Shown: positions 52,518-62,038, numbered from the stretch's first letter. The stretch is DNA of 64,000 nucleotides from JAEUIT01 sp046350495 (GCA_046350495.1 JAXMAE010000001.1:2232001-2296000); one strand, 5' to 3'. The notes: generated by a model not told the origin, from the letters alone. Numbers and translations: made by a program.

Positions 52518-54131
52518 TCACTTGATCTTGGCGAGGTAGGCTTCCGGGTCTTCCCAGAACTTCTTCGGACAGTTCGGGCAGCAGAAACCGATCACCTTGC
52601 CGTCGTAGAGGATCGTGTACTTCGGGTCGATCGGAGCGCCGCTGACCGGGCAGACGGTGTTGATCGGCTTCAGGCTCACGGTCGTCGCGGGGGCGGCCGC
52701 GGTCGGTTCCGCGGGCTTCGGGGCGGCGCCGAGTTTCACCGGCGGCTCGGCCTCCACGGGGGTGCTCTCCGGCGCGTCGCCGGCGTCGGCGAGGAGATCA
52801 CGACGACCGTCGCGCAGCCGCTGCAGGCCCCGCGGCGTGATCGCGCTCGACCACAGGAACGCCCGCCGCAGCCCGGGCATCGCGACGAGCGCATCGACCG
52901 ACGCGTCGCCGACGCGAGTGCGCACCAGGCTCACCTCCGCCAGCGTGCGATGGTTGCGCAGCGCGGCGATTCCGGCGTCGGTCACCGCCGTACCGCGCAG
53001 GTCGAGCCGACGGAGATTCGGCATCGTCGCGACCAGTTCGAGCGTGGCGTCGGACACGCTGCTCCCGCCGAGCGACAACTCGTCGACGTACGCGACGAGC
53101 GGACGCAGGAGCGCAGTGACGAACGCATCGTCGGCCTTGCCGGCGCTCGCCGGCGCGGCGAAGTCGATCCACAGAAGTGGCGAGTCAGGGCCAACCGGTT
53201 CGACGTGCACGAGCGCCGCCCGCAGCGCGTCGAGCAGTTCGTCGCTCGCGGGACGCGCCGGAATCGTCGATGCGACCGCGCCGTTGGCGCCAGCGCCGGC
53301 GTTCGGCCCGGCAAGCGGCGTCGCGGCGGGATTCGTCGCGCCGTTCCCTTCGTCGGTGAACGACGCGCCCGACGCGATCCACGCTTCGATCGCCGCGATC
53401 TCCGGTTCACTCGGTTGCCGCTTGCCTTCCGGCGGCATGTGGTCCTCGTCGTCGATCGGCAGGCGCATGCGCCGGACGATCTCGCTCGCCGCCGCGTCGC
53501 CCGGCACGATGACGTCGCCGTTGCGGCTGCCCGCGAGGATCGCGTCCTCGTTCTCGAGCGAGAGCCCGCCCTTTCGCTTCTTCGCGCCGTGGCAACTCGT
53601 GCAGGTCTGTTCGAGCGTCGGTCGCACGGTGCGATCGAACACCGTGCGCGCCGGTCGCGGTTCGGCGGCGATCGCGGCGACGTCCGTCGGTCCGAACAGC
53701 GGCGCGGTGATGAATCCCTCGCCGTGCGTCAGCGTGCCGCCGAGGTGTCCCGCGGGCACGAGTAGCACGAGCGTCGCGAGAAAGACGCAGCCGTACGCTG
53801 CGCCGCTGAGCATCGATCGCCCCGCTCGCGCGCGGAGCACGGCGGTCACGACCGTCGCTGCCGTGAGCGCGATGCCGATCCAGCGGTGAAGCTCGAGCGT
53901 GTCGCCGCCGTAGCCTTCCTCGCGCGCGAGGATCCAACCGCTCGTCGCCGTCACCACCGCGACGAGCGCCGCGAGCCAGAGCAGCAGGCCGATGGCCGGC
54001 CGAAGTCCGAGCTGCGGGCGCAGCAGCGAGACGAACTGCAGGAGCGCAGCCCCGGCGAGCACGCCGATAGGAACGTGCAGAAGCAGCGGATGGAGGCGTC
54101 CGTAGACGGCGATTGCATCGGTGATCGTCAT
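52518..54131 (-). CDS. DUF2231 membrane / cytochrome c / LRR / YHS fusion protein
   Basis: 537 aa. Residues 1-150: four hydrophobic segments (DUF2231 type, LHPLLLHVPIGVLAGAALLQ). Residues 160-260: planctomycete cytochrome (PSCyt1) with heme motif C177-TS-C180-H181. Residues about 320-450: leucine-rich repeats of the form LRRLDLRGTAVTDAGIAAL. Residues 487-537: YHS/TRASH metal-binding domain with CPVSG and FCCPNCPKKF. Probably a membrane-bound electron-transfer or metal-sensing protein. Last gene of the operon. Confidence 0.8.
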   Translation of the reverse strand: MTITDAIAVYGRLHPLLLHVPIGVLAGAALLQFVSLLRPQLGLRPAIGLLLWLAALVAVVTATSGWILAREEGYGGDTLELHRWIGIALTAATVVTAVLRARAGRSMLSGAAYGCVFLATLVLLVPAGHLGGTLTHGEGFITAPLFGPTDVAAIAAEPRPARTVFDRTVRPTLEQTCTSCHGAKKRKGGLSLENEDAILAGSRNGDVIVPGDAAASEIVRRMRLPIDDEDHMPPEGKRQPSEPEIAAIEAWIASGASFTDEGNGATNPAATPLAGPNAGAGANGAVASTIPARPASDELLDALRAALVHVEPVGPDSPLLWIDFAAPASAGKADDAFVTALLRPLVAYVDELSLGGSSVSDATLELVATMPNLRRLDLRGTAVTDAGIAALRNHRTLAEVSLVRTRVGDASVDALVAMPGLRRAFLWSSAITPRGLQRLRDGRRDLLADAGDAPESTPVEAEPPVKLGAAPKPAEPTAAAPATTVSLKPINTVCPVSGAPIDPKYTILYDGKVIGFCCPNCPKKFWEDPEAYLAKIK

Positions 54132-54167
54132 GAGTCGGACTGCGGCCGTCGGAGTGTCAAGCCACCA

Positions 54168-55637
54168 TCAAGCGAGGATCGGCCGAACGACCTTTCCGGC
54201 GACGTCGGTCAATCGATAGTCGCGACCTTGGTGCCTGAACGTGAGTCGCTCGTGGTCGATGCCGAGGAGGTGCATCATCGTTGCGTGCAGGTCGTGCACC
54301 TCGACTGGATTCTCCACGATGTTGTAGCTGTAGTCGTCGGTCTTGCCGTAGGAGATGCCCGGCTTGATGCCGCCGCCGGCGAGCCACAGGCTGAAGCAGC
54401 GGGGGTGGTGATCGCGGCCGTAGTTCTCGCTGGTCAACGTGCCTTGGCTATACACGGTGCGCCCGAACTCGCCCGACCACAGGATGAGCGTCTCGTCGAG
54501 CATGCCGCGGCGCTTCAGGTCCTTGATGAGCGCCGCCTGCGGCTGGTCGACCGCGCGGCACTGGTCGCGGATTTCCTTGGGCAGGTTGTTGTGGGCGTCC
54601 CATCCGCGCATGTAGAGCTGGATAAAGCGGACGCCGCGCTCTGCGAGACGCCGCGCGAGCAAGCAATTCGCCGCGAACGTCCCCGGCTTCTTCACCTCCG
54701 GCCCGTACATCGCGAGCGTCGCCTCGTCCTCGTCGGAGAAGTCCGTGAGATCGGGCACCGACATCTGCATGCGATACGCCATCTCGGCCTGCGCGATGCG
54801 GGCTCGCACCTCGGGATCGAGGCTGCGATCGAACTCGTCTTCGTTCAGCTTCGTCACGACGTCGAGCACGCGACGGCGATCCTCGCGGGAGACGCCGTCG
54901 GGGTCGCGCAGGTACAGCACCGCGTCGTTCCCCGCGCGTAGCTTGCATCCCTGGTGTTCGCTCGGCAGAAAGCCGCTGCCCCAGAAGCGGGCCGAAAGCG
55001 CCTGCATGTTGCCGAAGCCTTGCGAGATCATCACCACGAACGACGGGAGGTTCGCGTTCGACGAGCCGAGTCCGTAGCTCACCCACGAGCCGAAGCTCGG
55101 TCGGCCGGGCTGCTGATGGCCGGTTTGGAAGAAGGTGATGCCGGGCTCGTGGTTGATCGCGTCGGTCTTCATCGAGTGGATGAAGCAGAGTTCCTTCGAC
55201 ATCGATGCGGTGTGCGGAAGGAGTTCGCTAAGCCACACGCCGTCCTGGTTGTTTTCGTAGCGCGAGAAGCGGAACATCGACGGTGCGACGGGGAATCGCG
55301 CCTGTCCGCTGGTCATGCCGGTGAGGCGCTGGCCCTGGCGAATCGAGTCGGGCAGGTCCTCGTTGAATCGCGCCCGCAGTTGCGGCTTGTAGTCGAAGAG
55401 GTCGAGCTGGCTCGGCGCGCCTTCCATGTGCATGTAGATCACGCGCTTCGCCTTGGGCGCGAAGTGCTGCACCGGCAGCGTCGGCTTCGGCGACGGCACG
55501 CGCGGCGCGGCGCCGGCGGACTCGCCGAAGATCGAGGCCAGCGCGCTGGCGCCGAGTCCGGCCGCGAACGTGCGCCCGGCCATGCCGAAGAACCGGCGCC
55601 GCGTGATGTTCAGCAGATGTTCCTCGAGTGGATCCAT
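54168..55637 (-). CDS. DUF1501 family protein (exported, Tat-type signal)
   Basis: 489 aa. N-terminus ITRRRFFGMAGRTFAAGLGA is a twin-arginine signal. Alkaline-phosphatase-like fold of the DUF1501 family: FAPKAKRVIYMHMEGAPSQL, LFDYKPQL, SGEFGRT and HPRCFSLWLAGGGIKPG. In planctomycetes DUF1501 and PSD1 genes are almost always paired. The sulfatase-like relation suggests hydrolysis of a phosphate or sulfate ester, but the substrate is unknown. Sits 15 bp after the PSD1 gene. Confidence 0.88.
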   Translation of the reverse strand: MDPLEEHLLNITRRRFFGMAGRTFAAGLGASALASIFGESAGAAPRVPSPKPTLPVQHFAPKAKRVIYMHMEGAPSQLDLFDYKPQLRARFNEDLPDSIRQGQRLTGMTSGQARFPVAPSMFRFSRYENNQDGVWLSELLPHTASMSKELCFIHSMKTDAINHEPGITFFQTGHQQPGRPSFGSWVSYGLGSSNANLPSFVVMISQGFGNMQALSARFWGSGFLPSEHQGCKLRAGNDAVLYLRDPDGVSREDRRRVLDVVTKLNEDEFDRSLDPEVRARIAQAEMAYRMQMSVPDLTDFSDEDEATLAMYGPEVKKPGTFAANCLLARRLAERGVRFIQLYMRGWDAHNNLPKEIRDQCRAVDQPQAALIKDLKRRGMLDETLILWSGEFGRTVYSQGTLTSENYGRDHHPRCFSLWLAGGGIKPGISYGKTDDYSYNIVENPVEVHDLHATMMHLLGIDHERLTFRHQGRDYRLTDVAGKVVRPILA

Positions 55638-55652
55638 GCGCGAGCCCCAGAG

Positions 55653-58600
55653 TTAGTCCTTGATGATGACCGAGTCGGCGCTCAGCACCGCGTTCGCCAC
55701 GAGCGTCCACGCCGCGAGTTCCGCGGGATCGAAGGTCTCCGGCCGCGGCGACGCGCCGACGGCGAGCAGCTTCTTTGCGTCGTCCGGCGCCGTCGCGTAG
55801 CGGGCGCGGAACGCGGCCAGCGCCGCTAGCAGCGCATCGGACTGCGCCGGCGTCGACTCGTGCGCCGTCGCGGTGCGCATCAGCGTGACGAGACGACTTC
55901 GGTCGTCGCCTTGCGTCGCGAGCACCTTCGCTGCGAGCGATCGTGCGGCCTCGACGAACTGCTCGTCGTTCCACAGCACCAAGGCCTGCAGCGGCGTGTT
56001 CGTGGAAATGCGCCGCACGCTGCAGAACTCGCGCGTCGGCGCGTCAAACGTGAGCATCGACGGCGGCGGCGCGGCCCGCTTCCAGTAGGTGTAGATGCTC
56101 CGGCGCCAGAGGTCGTCGCCCATGCTCGGCTCATACACGCGCGTGTTCGAATCGAGCATCGATATCTCTTCCCACAGGCCCGGCGGTTGATAGGGTTTCA
56201 CGCTCGGGCCGCCGAGCTTTTCCTTGAGCAGGCCCGACACGTACAGCGCCTGGTCGCGGATCGACTCGGCGCTCAGCCGCTGCCTCGGGAACGACGCGAG
56301 CAGCTTGTTCTCCGGATCCTTGGCCACGACCTCGGGGCGAAGTCGAGCGGCTTGGCGGTACGTGGCGCTCGTCACGATGGATTTCACGAGGCGCTTCACG
56401 TTCCAGCCGCTCTCGCGGAAGTCCACCGCGAGCCAGTCGAGCAGTTCCGGATGCGACGGCCACTCGCCTTGCAGGCCGAAGTCCTCGGTGGTGCGCACCA
56501 AGCCGCGACCGAAGCAGAGCTCCCAGATGCGATTCACCGTGACCCGCGCCAGCAGCGGATTCGACGGGCTCGTCAGCCACTGCGCGAGGCCGAGCCGATT
56601 GTGCGGCGCGTCGGGCGGCAGCGTGCCGAGGAACTTCGGCACCGCGCGGTCGACGCGCCGGTTCTTGTCGGGCTGGTCGTACTGACCGCGGATGCGCACG
56701 AAGGTCTCGCGCGGCGTGTCGAGTTCCTTCCAGACCATGGTGCGGGGCATCGACGCGGTGATCGCGCTGATCTGGCCTTGGTTGGCGGCGATGCGCTCCG
56801 AGAGCGCGCGATACGTGGGCGACGCGGTGAGCAGCCAACGCTCCTGCGCGATCGCGGTGCGCTCGGGCGTGCGCGTGGCGGGCGGGAAGAGGCCGGTCAC
56901 GACGCCGTGATCGAGCTCGTGCTCGCCGAGCTTCGCGCGGTGGAAGAACGCGGTCGGTCCGCCCGTGTTCACCACCTTGAACACCACCGTCGTCGCGCCC
57001 GCGGGCACGTCGAAGGTGACTTGGTCGCTGTCCGCGCTCAGCGGGCGCTCGACACGATTCGCGTGCACTTCCTTGCCGTTCGCGAACACGCGAAGACCGT
57101 CGTCGCTGCCGAGCGAAAGAGCGATCGTGCGCGGCGACGGCGCGTAGACGACGTGTGCGAGGTATTGCGATCCGACGACCGGGGGCAAGTTCAGCGGGGC
57201 TGCGTCGCGGAGGCCTTCCGCGAACGTCCAGCGGTTGGCGAACGGGAACTCCTTGCCGAGGTCGATCGAGGTTGACTGCTCTGGTCCGCCAACTTCGTCG
57301 AATGCGAGATTGCGATCCTTCGACGGGAACGGTCCGCAGCGATACCAACTTCCGGCCGTCGTCGGCAGCGACGCGAGCCCGCGATCGGCGATCTGGCCGA
57401 GGCTCAGGCGCACGCGTCCGAACACGTGCTGCGCCCAGATCGAGCGATAGCGCAACGTGATCGTGACGTCGGTGCCGCCTTCGAAGCCGAACGGTTCGTC
57501 GGTGAGGAAGAGCGCCGCGCGCGGGCCACCGCGATTGTGGCCGTCGACGGCCCAGCCGGTCGGAATGCCGGCGATGGTGTTGGCGACGGCGTAGTCGCCG
57601 TTGGTCTGCTCGATGTCGGCCCACGCCCAGGCGAAGTGGATCGGCTTGCGCTGCGACGGATCGCGCACCGACACCGCCTCGGCCTCGATGCCCGTCATTA
57701 CCACATTGCCGTTGTCCGCGCGGCCGACGCGCGGCGCGTCGCCGAGCGGCCCTTCGCGACCGGGCATCGACGCGTCGACCAGCGCATCGAGCGCGATGAG
57801 TCGCAAATCCTTCGCATCGGTGCGGAACGTGTAGACGTGGTCGTCGACCGCCGGATTCGCGCCGCTGGCGAGCACGCTTCCGTCGTTCTGTTTCGTGAGC
57901 GTCGCGCCGCCCGTGGACATCGCCGAGGTCAACGTCGCGTCGGCCCAGCGAAGTCCAGCGTCGGTCGCGAGCGACGCGACGAACTCGTCGAAGCGACGGC
58001 GCTCGTCGCCGTTCGTGCGCAGCGCGTCGCGCTCGGCGTTCGCCGCGGCGAGGTCGGCCTGGAGTCGCTTGAGCTCCGCGTCCTTCTCCGGCGTCGGCAG
58101 GGTCACGGCCGGCGGCGACGCGATGTCGCTCTCGCGGAGGAACGGATAGAGGCCCGGCTCGTCGTTCGAGTTGTAGAACGCGACGAGGCTATAGAAATCG
58201 TCCATCACGACCGGGTCGTACTTGTGGTCGTGGCAGCGGGCGCATTGGAGCGTCAGGCCGAGGAACACGGCGCCGGTCGTCGTGACGCGATCGACTTCAT
58301 ATTCAAATCGATACTCCTCGTCGATCGCGCCGCCTTCGTCGGAGGTGACGTTGTTGCGGAGGAATCCGGTCGCCACCTGCTGCTCGATCGTCGCGTTGGG
58401 CAACAAGTCGCCGGCGATCTGCTCGGTGACGAAGCGATCGAACGGCATGTTGTCGCGATACGCCTTGAGCACCCAGTCGCGCCACGGCCAGATCGAGCGG
58501 CTGTTGTCGTGGTGGATGCCGTGCGTGTCGCCGTAGCGCGCCTGATCGAGCCACGGCGCGGTCATGCGCTCGGCGTAGCGGCTGGCGTAGGGCTCTTCGT

Positions 58601-59345
58601 TCAGGAGCCGATCGACCCAACGCTCGTACGCGTCGGGCCGCTTGTCGGCGAGGAACGCGTCGAGCTCGTCGATCGTCGGCGGCAACCCGGTGATGTCGAG
58701 GAACGCGCGGCGGATGAGCGTCGCGGGGTCTGCCTCGGGACTGGGTTCGATTGCCGACGACTCGAGTCGCGCGAGGATGAACCGATCGATGTCTCCGCGC
58801 GGCCACGACGCGCGATGGACGCTCGGCGCGGTCGGGCGTTGCGGCGGCACGAACGACCAGTGCGGCTCGTAGTGCGCGCCTTCCTCGATCCAGCGGCGCA
58901 CGAGCGCACGTTCGTCGGCCGACAGCGGTCGCCGCGTGCTCGTGCGCGGCGGCATCACGTCGTCGGCGTCGTCGGTGGTGATGCGCCGCCACACTTCGCT
59001 TGCGGCGAGGTCGCCCGGCACGATCGCCCGCGTCGATGCGCCGTTCCCTTGGCCCTCGGTCGGGTCCTTCTTGTTCTTCGTGCGACGTTCAGCCATCGCG
59101 CTCTCGGCGATGTCGAGACGCAGGTCGGCCTGTCGCTTCCCGGCGTCGGGGCCGTGGCACACGAAGCAGCGGTCGGAGAGGAGCGGCCGAATGTCGCGGT
59201 CGTAGCTCACCGTCGTCCCGCCTTCGGCGGTGGGAGGCAGGGGAGGCTTGGGCGACGGCGGTGAAGGGTTGGTGGCCGTGCGCGCCGCGGCGAGCACGAG
59301 CGTTCCGGCAACAGCGAGTACGACGGCTGCGGCGGCGCCCTTCAT
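55653..59345 (-). CDS. Planctomycete cytochrome PSCyt1-DUF1549-DUF1553 protein
   Basis: 1230 aa. Signal peptide MKGAAAAVVLAVAGTLVLAA. PSCyt1 heme motif C60-FV-C63-H64 near the N-terminus; DUF1549 (about residues 170-380) with NMPFDRFVTEQIAGDLLPNA and FLGLTLQCARCHDHKYDP; a long coiled and lectin-like middle; DUF1553 near the C-terminus (ARVTVNRIWELCFGRGLVRT, FPRQRLSAESIRDQAL). ATG 59345 chosen over an in-frame ATG at 59387 for the signal peptide and -10 position. Probably an exported polysaccharide or electron-transfer factor; biochemistry unknown. Confidence 0.9.
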   Translation of the reverse strand: MKGAAAAVVLAVAGTLVLAAARTATNPSPPSPKPPLPPTAEGGTTVSYDRDIRPLLSDRCFVCHGPDAGKRQADLRLDIAESAMAERRTKNKKDPTEGQGNGASTRAIVPGDLAASEVWRRITTDDADDVMPPRTSTRRPLSADERALVRRWIEEGAHYEPHWSFVPPQRPTAPSVHRASWPRGDIDRFILARLESSAIEPSPEADPATLIRRAFLDITGLPPTIDELDAFLADKRPDAYERWVDRLLNEEPYASRYAERMTAPWLDQARYGDTHGIHHDNSRSIWPWRDWVLKAYRDNMPFDRFVTEQIAGDLLPNATIEQQVATGFLRNNVTSDEGGAIDEEYRFEYEVDRVTTTGAVFLGLTLQCARCHDHKYDPVVMDDFYSLVAFYNSNDEPGLYPFLRESDIASPPAVTLPTPEKDAELKRLQADLAAANAERDALRTNGDERRRFDEFVASLATDAGLRWADATLTSAMSTGGATLTKQNDGSVLASGANPAVDDHVYTFRTDAKDLRLIALDALVDASMPGREGPLGDAPRVGRADNGNVVMTGIEAEAVSVRDPSQRKPIHFAWAWADIEQTNGDYAVANTIAGIPTGWAVDGHNRGGPRAALFLTDEPFGFEGGTDVTITLRYRSIWAQHVFGRVRLSLGQIADRGLASLPTTAGSWYRCGPFPSKDRNLAFDEVGGPEQSTSIDLGKEFPFANRWTFAEGLRDAAPLNLPPVVGSQYLAHVVYAPSPRTIALSLGSDDGLRVFANGKEVHANRVERPLSADSDQVTFDVPAGATTVVFKVVNTGGPTAFFHRAKLGEHELDHGVVTGLFPPATRTPERTAIAQERWLLTASPTYRALSERIAANQGQISAITASMPRTMVWKELDTPRETFVRIRGQYDQPDKNRRVDRAVPKFLGTLPPDAPHNRLGLAQWLTSPSNPLLARVTVNRIWELCFGRGLVRTTEDFGLQGEWPSHPELLDWLAVDFRESGWNVKRLVKSIVTSATYRQAARLRPEVVAKDPENKLLASFPRQRLSAESIRDQALYVSGLLKEKLGGPSVKPYQPPGLWEEISMLDSNTRVYEPSMGDDLWRRSIYTYWKRAAPPPSMLTFDAPTREFCSVRRISTNTPLQALVLWNDEQFVEAARSLAAKVLATQGDDRSRLVTLMRTATAHESTPAQSDALLAALAAFRARYATAPDDAKKLLAVGASPRPETFDPAELAAWTLVANAVLSADSVIIKD

Positions 59346-59352
59346 GACGCTC

Positions 59353-59358
59353 AAGGTA
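59353..59358 (-). promoter_or_regulatory. -10-like TACCTT, leaderless position
   Basis: On the minus strand TACCTT ends 7 bases before ATG 59345. Weak TTCGGT 17 bases further upstream. Confidence 0.38.
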
Positions 59359-59730
59359 GCCGGAAAACGGGGGAAACCGAACCGCAATCGCGCGAGCCGA
59401 CGGAAGTGCGGCGACGAAGCGTGCGCGAGGCGGGGCAGAGACCGAAGTCGACGTGGTCGAGCGAGCGCGGCGGGCTATCGGACAACGGGGACGCTCGATC
59501 GTCCTGACCGCGGAGCAACGTGCGGGATCGCGCGACCGCGCCGCGACTCGGAGTGCTGGAGCAACACGCGGTGCGGCGTCGAGACACGAGGGTCCCACTC
59601 GAGCGCCAGAGACGAAGCGGGGGCACGGTCGACGGGGTTCGCGCGGTGCGTCGGCCGAGCGCGTCAGTGCTCGTCACCCATCGAGCCGCACACCCGTCGC
59701 GCAACAGCTTGAGCGACGTGTTACGCGGAT
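59359..59730. other. Intergenic stretch without recognised gene
   Basis: About 370 bp between the PSD1 gene and repeat copy 2. Short open frames exist on both strands but have Arg/Ser-biased composition. I see no RNA gene, terminator or repeat. Confidence 0.5.
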
Positions 59731-59823
59731 CGTATTTGCTCCACGCGCTCCACGATCTCACAAGACGGCGACATGGCCAGGGCGAGTGTGCGCCCGGAGG
59801 GCGCTACGAAGCGCTCGAATTGG
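59731..59823 (+). repeat. Dispersed 93-bp repeat, copy 2
   Basis: Same orientation as copy 1 (40343-40433), about 90% identical by eye with one 2-base indel. It ends 2 bases before the stop codon of the minus-strand gene at 59826, so it lies just downstream of a gene, as does copy 1. Internal small hairpins GCGCCC-GGA-GGGCGC and GCGCT-ACGA-AGCGC are present only in this copy. Confidence 0.85.
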
Positions 59824-59825
59824 AG

Positions 59826-60734
59826 TTACGCCGCAGGCCCTATGCCGCGAGGCGCGCCGTACGCAGCGACCATTCCCAGGATCATCGCCCGCGTGAGTCG
59901 GATGCCGTGAGGCTGTCCGGGATCGATGGCCGCGACGCATCCGTCATCGCAAATGACCTCGAGTAGTCGACGCCAAAGGACTGCGCCTGGGGCGAGCGTC
60001 ACGAGCGCGTCCGCTGGCAGACCGGAAGGAATGAAGCGCCGCTGCGTGAAGAGCGGTAGCGCTCCAACTCCGTCGGCGGTCGGGTAGGTCAGGAAGTTCG
60101 CCGACTCAAGAGCCGCGCCGACCTGGGTCACTCCAAAGAGGTTGGCATGGAAGAGTTGCTCGTAGAGCTGCAGGACTCTGCTCGGATCGGCGCGGAGCGC
60201 CTGCAGGGTGTCGAGCAGTGCAACGTTGGCTCTTTCGTCCACGGTCTGGCCACTCGTCATCGTCGGTGCCTGGGCCGAGTTGGGCAACGGAGGCAGCGAC
60301 GATACGCCCTTTCGCCCACGCTCGTGATCCCATCGATCCAGCCGCTTCTGCGCATATCCGGCGATCGTTGCGTCGGTGCATCGCGAAAGCGCCGCGAGTT
60401 TCTCCCTTGCTGCGTCGGTGCCGATGTCGGCCAAAGCCCACGTGCACTTGCGTGCGAGAGCGTAGGAGTTGTCGTAGGCCAGGTATTCGTGCTTGGTGAG
60501 CGCCGCTGCGGCGAGCACATCGACAGCCGGTGCATGCTTCAGAAGCTGCAGTGAGCGCACGATGTCCTCGTGCAGGTGATGCCAACGCATCGGCACCGCC
60601 TCGACGAGGAGGTCAGCAATCTCATCAAGCCGTGACTGCGTGCGCGCAGACGACAGCGACAGTTCAAGGGCTTCAGCGTCACGCGCGCGTATCGCTGCGG
60701 CCACTGGGCCACGGATGCCATCCGAGCTCGTCAT
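59826..60734 (-). CDS. HEAT-like / SseB-like protein
   Basis: 302 aa, soluble. N-terminal half is helical with HEAT-like pairs (HEDIVRSLQLLKHAPAVDVL, LARKCTWALADIGTDAAREK). C-terminal half resembles the SseB fold: ALPLFTQRRFIPSGLPADAL, VLWRRLLEVI, GCVAAIDPGQPHGIRLT. SseB-like domains and HEAT repeats occur in immunity and secretion-associated proteins, but no toxin or secretion gene is nearby. ATG 60734 has GAAGGAGAG upstream. Function unknown. Confidence 0.7.
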   Translation of the reverse strand: MTSSDGIRGPVAAAIRARDAEALELSLSSARTQSRLDEIADLLVEAVPMRWHHLHEDIVRSLQLLKHAPAVDVLAAAALTKHEYLAYDNSYALARKCTWALADIGTDAAREKLAALSRCTDATIAGYAQKRLDRWDHERGRKGVSSLPPLPNSAQAPTMTSGQTVDERANVALLDTLQALRADPSRVLQLYEQLFHANLFGVTQVGAALESANFLTYPTADGVGALPLFTQRRFIPSGLPADALVTLAPGAVLWRRLLEVICDDGCVAAIDPGQPHGIRLTRAMILGMVAAYGAPRGIGPAA

Positions 60735-60823
60735 GCGCTCACTCTCCTTCGCCTCGTGCCGCCTGCGCTCCACGCGCTCGCATTACTCGAATCGTCGCGA
60801 CGCACACGGCCCTCACGTCGCCA

Positions 60824-62026
60824 TCAGAAGTGATCCGGCATCCACGGTCCGTTGCCGGCAAACGCCGCCCCAAGTCGTTCGAGCGCCTCGGCCGGACCTT
60901 CGGCAAGTCCCACGAGCGCCGCGTGCATCGGGCTCATGAATCCCGAGTACATGGCCGCAAGCCCGCGTGCGTTCGTACGCACCGCGGGGCCGGCGGCGGC
61001 GTGGCGATGCGCGCCGCCGTGGCCGTTCGCGACTTCGATTGTCCAGCGTCCTGCGTTCGCCGGGACCAATTCGTCGGTGACGTCGATCACCACGTCCACG
61101 GTCGTCGCGGGCGCGTAGCCGCGGGCTTCGATCGCCCGCTCGAGGTCGACGATTCGCAGCATCCACCACTCGCGCAAACTTGCTTCAACCCATTGCTGTT
61201 GAAGCAGGACGACGAGCGGATGGCTCGGTCCGCCGGTGAACGACAGCGTGAGACCCATCGAGGTGAAGTCGCGCAGGAGTCCAAGCAGCCGCAAGCCCGC
61301 TCGCGGCGTGGTGAACGCGAGATCGGAGAGCGACACGTCGTGACGCCCGCCGTCGCGGCGATGCTGCGCGAAATAGAGATAGCCTTCGATCGGTCCGTCG
61401 GCGCCGTGGGGGACGACCGCGAATCCGTGGAACACCGCGTCGCGAGACTGCTTCACGCGCGACCAGATGAACGGGCCGCGATCGAGCATTCCGTCGAAGC
61501 GAGCGGCGTATTCGCGGTAACACGCCTTTACGCGATCGTCGGCCGATTCGATCGCGACGATCGGCACGTCGCGCGTTCCTTCGGTGAGTTGTCGCAACGG
61601 AATGCGAAACTCGAACTTCGAACCCGCCTGCTCGAAGCCGACGTGGCGGTAGAGCGCTTGCGTCGAGGCATAGAGGCATGACAGCGGCATGCGCTCCGCA
61701 GCGAGCTCGCGCACGCAGCCTTGCATGAGCGCGAGCGCGCGGCGCGCACCACGTGCCTCCGGCGCGACGCCGACCGCCGCAATGCCGACCATCGGCACGC
61801 TTCGACCGCCGAAATACTGACCCATCGGAATGCGGGCGAGGCATGCGGGAACGTGCTCGCCGCCGTCGTCGAGGACTCGCATGGAATCGCGCCCGACGAG
61901 ATCGAGATAGCTCCCGACGCCGTCGTTCGTGCCGCCAAACGCGAGGCAGAGGATGCGCCGAACCGCGGCCTCGTCGCGCCCAGGATCGAATCGCCGAAAC
62001 GTCGTGCTCGAGGCGGAAGTGCTCAT
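60824..62026 (-). CDS. Eis-like GNAT N-acetyltransferase
   Basis: 400 aa. N-terminal GNAT domain with VGIAAVGVAPEARGARRALA as the acetyl-CoA loop; a second GNAT-like domain; SCP2-like C-terminal domain ending in ...PDHF, where the terminal carboxylate is thought to be catalytic in Mycobacterium Eis. Eis proteins acetylate aminoglycosides and other amines. Any resistance function here is unproven. ATG 62026 gives the family N-terminus; the frame stays open upstream to 62260 through an inverted-repeat element. Confidence 0.8.
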   Translation of the reverse strand: MSTSASSTTFRRFDPGRDEAAVRRILCLAFGGTNDGVGSYLDLVGRDSMRVLDDGGEHVPACLARIPMGQYFGGRSVPMVGIAAVGVAPEARGARRALALMQGCVRELAAERMPLSCLYASTQALYRHVGFEQAGSKFEFRIPLRQLTEGTRDVPIVAIESADDRVKACYREYAARFDGMLDRGPFIWSRVKQSRDAVFHGFAVVPHGADGPIEGYLYFAQHRRDGGRHDVSLSDLAFTTPRAGLRLLGLLRDFTSMGLTLSFTGGPSHPLVVLLQQQWVEASLREWWMLRIVDLERAIEARGYAPATTVDVVIDVTDELVPANAGRWTIEVANGHGGAHRHAAAGPAVRTNARGLAAMYSGFMSPMHAALVGLAEGPAEALERLGAAFAGNGPWMPDHF

Positions 62027-62032
62027 GGGCGT

Positions 62033-62038
62033 AGTGTC
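62033..62038 (-). promoter_or_regulatory. -10-like GACACT, leaderless position
   Basis: On the minus strand GACACT ends 6 bases before ATG 62026. First base departs from the T seen in the other leaderless -10 candidates, so this is the weakest of the set. Confidence 0.3.
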
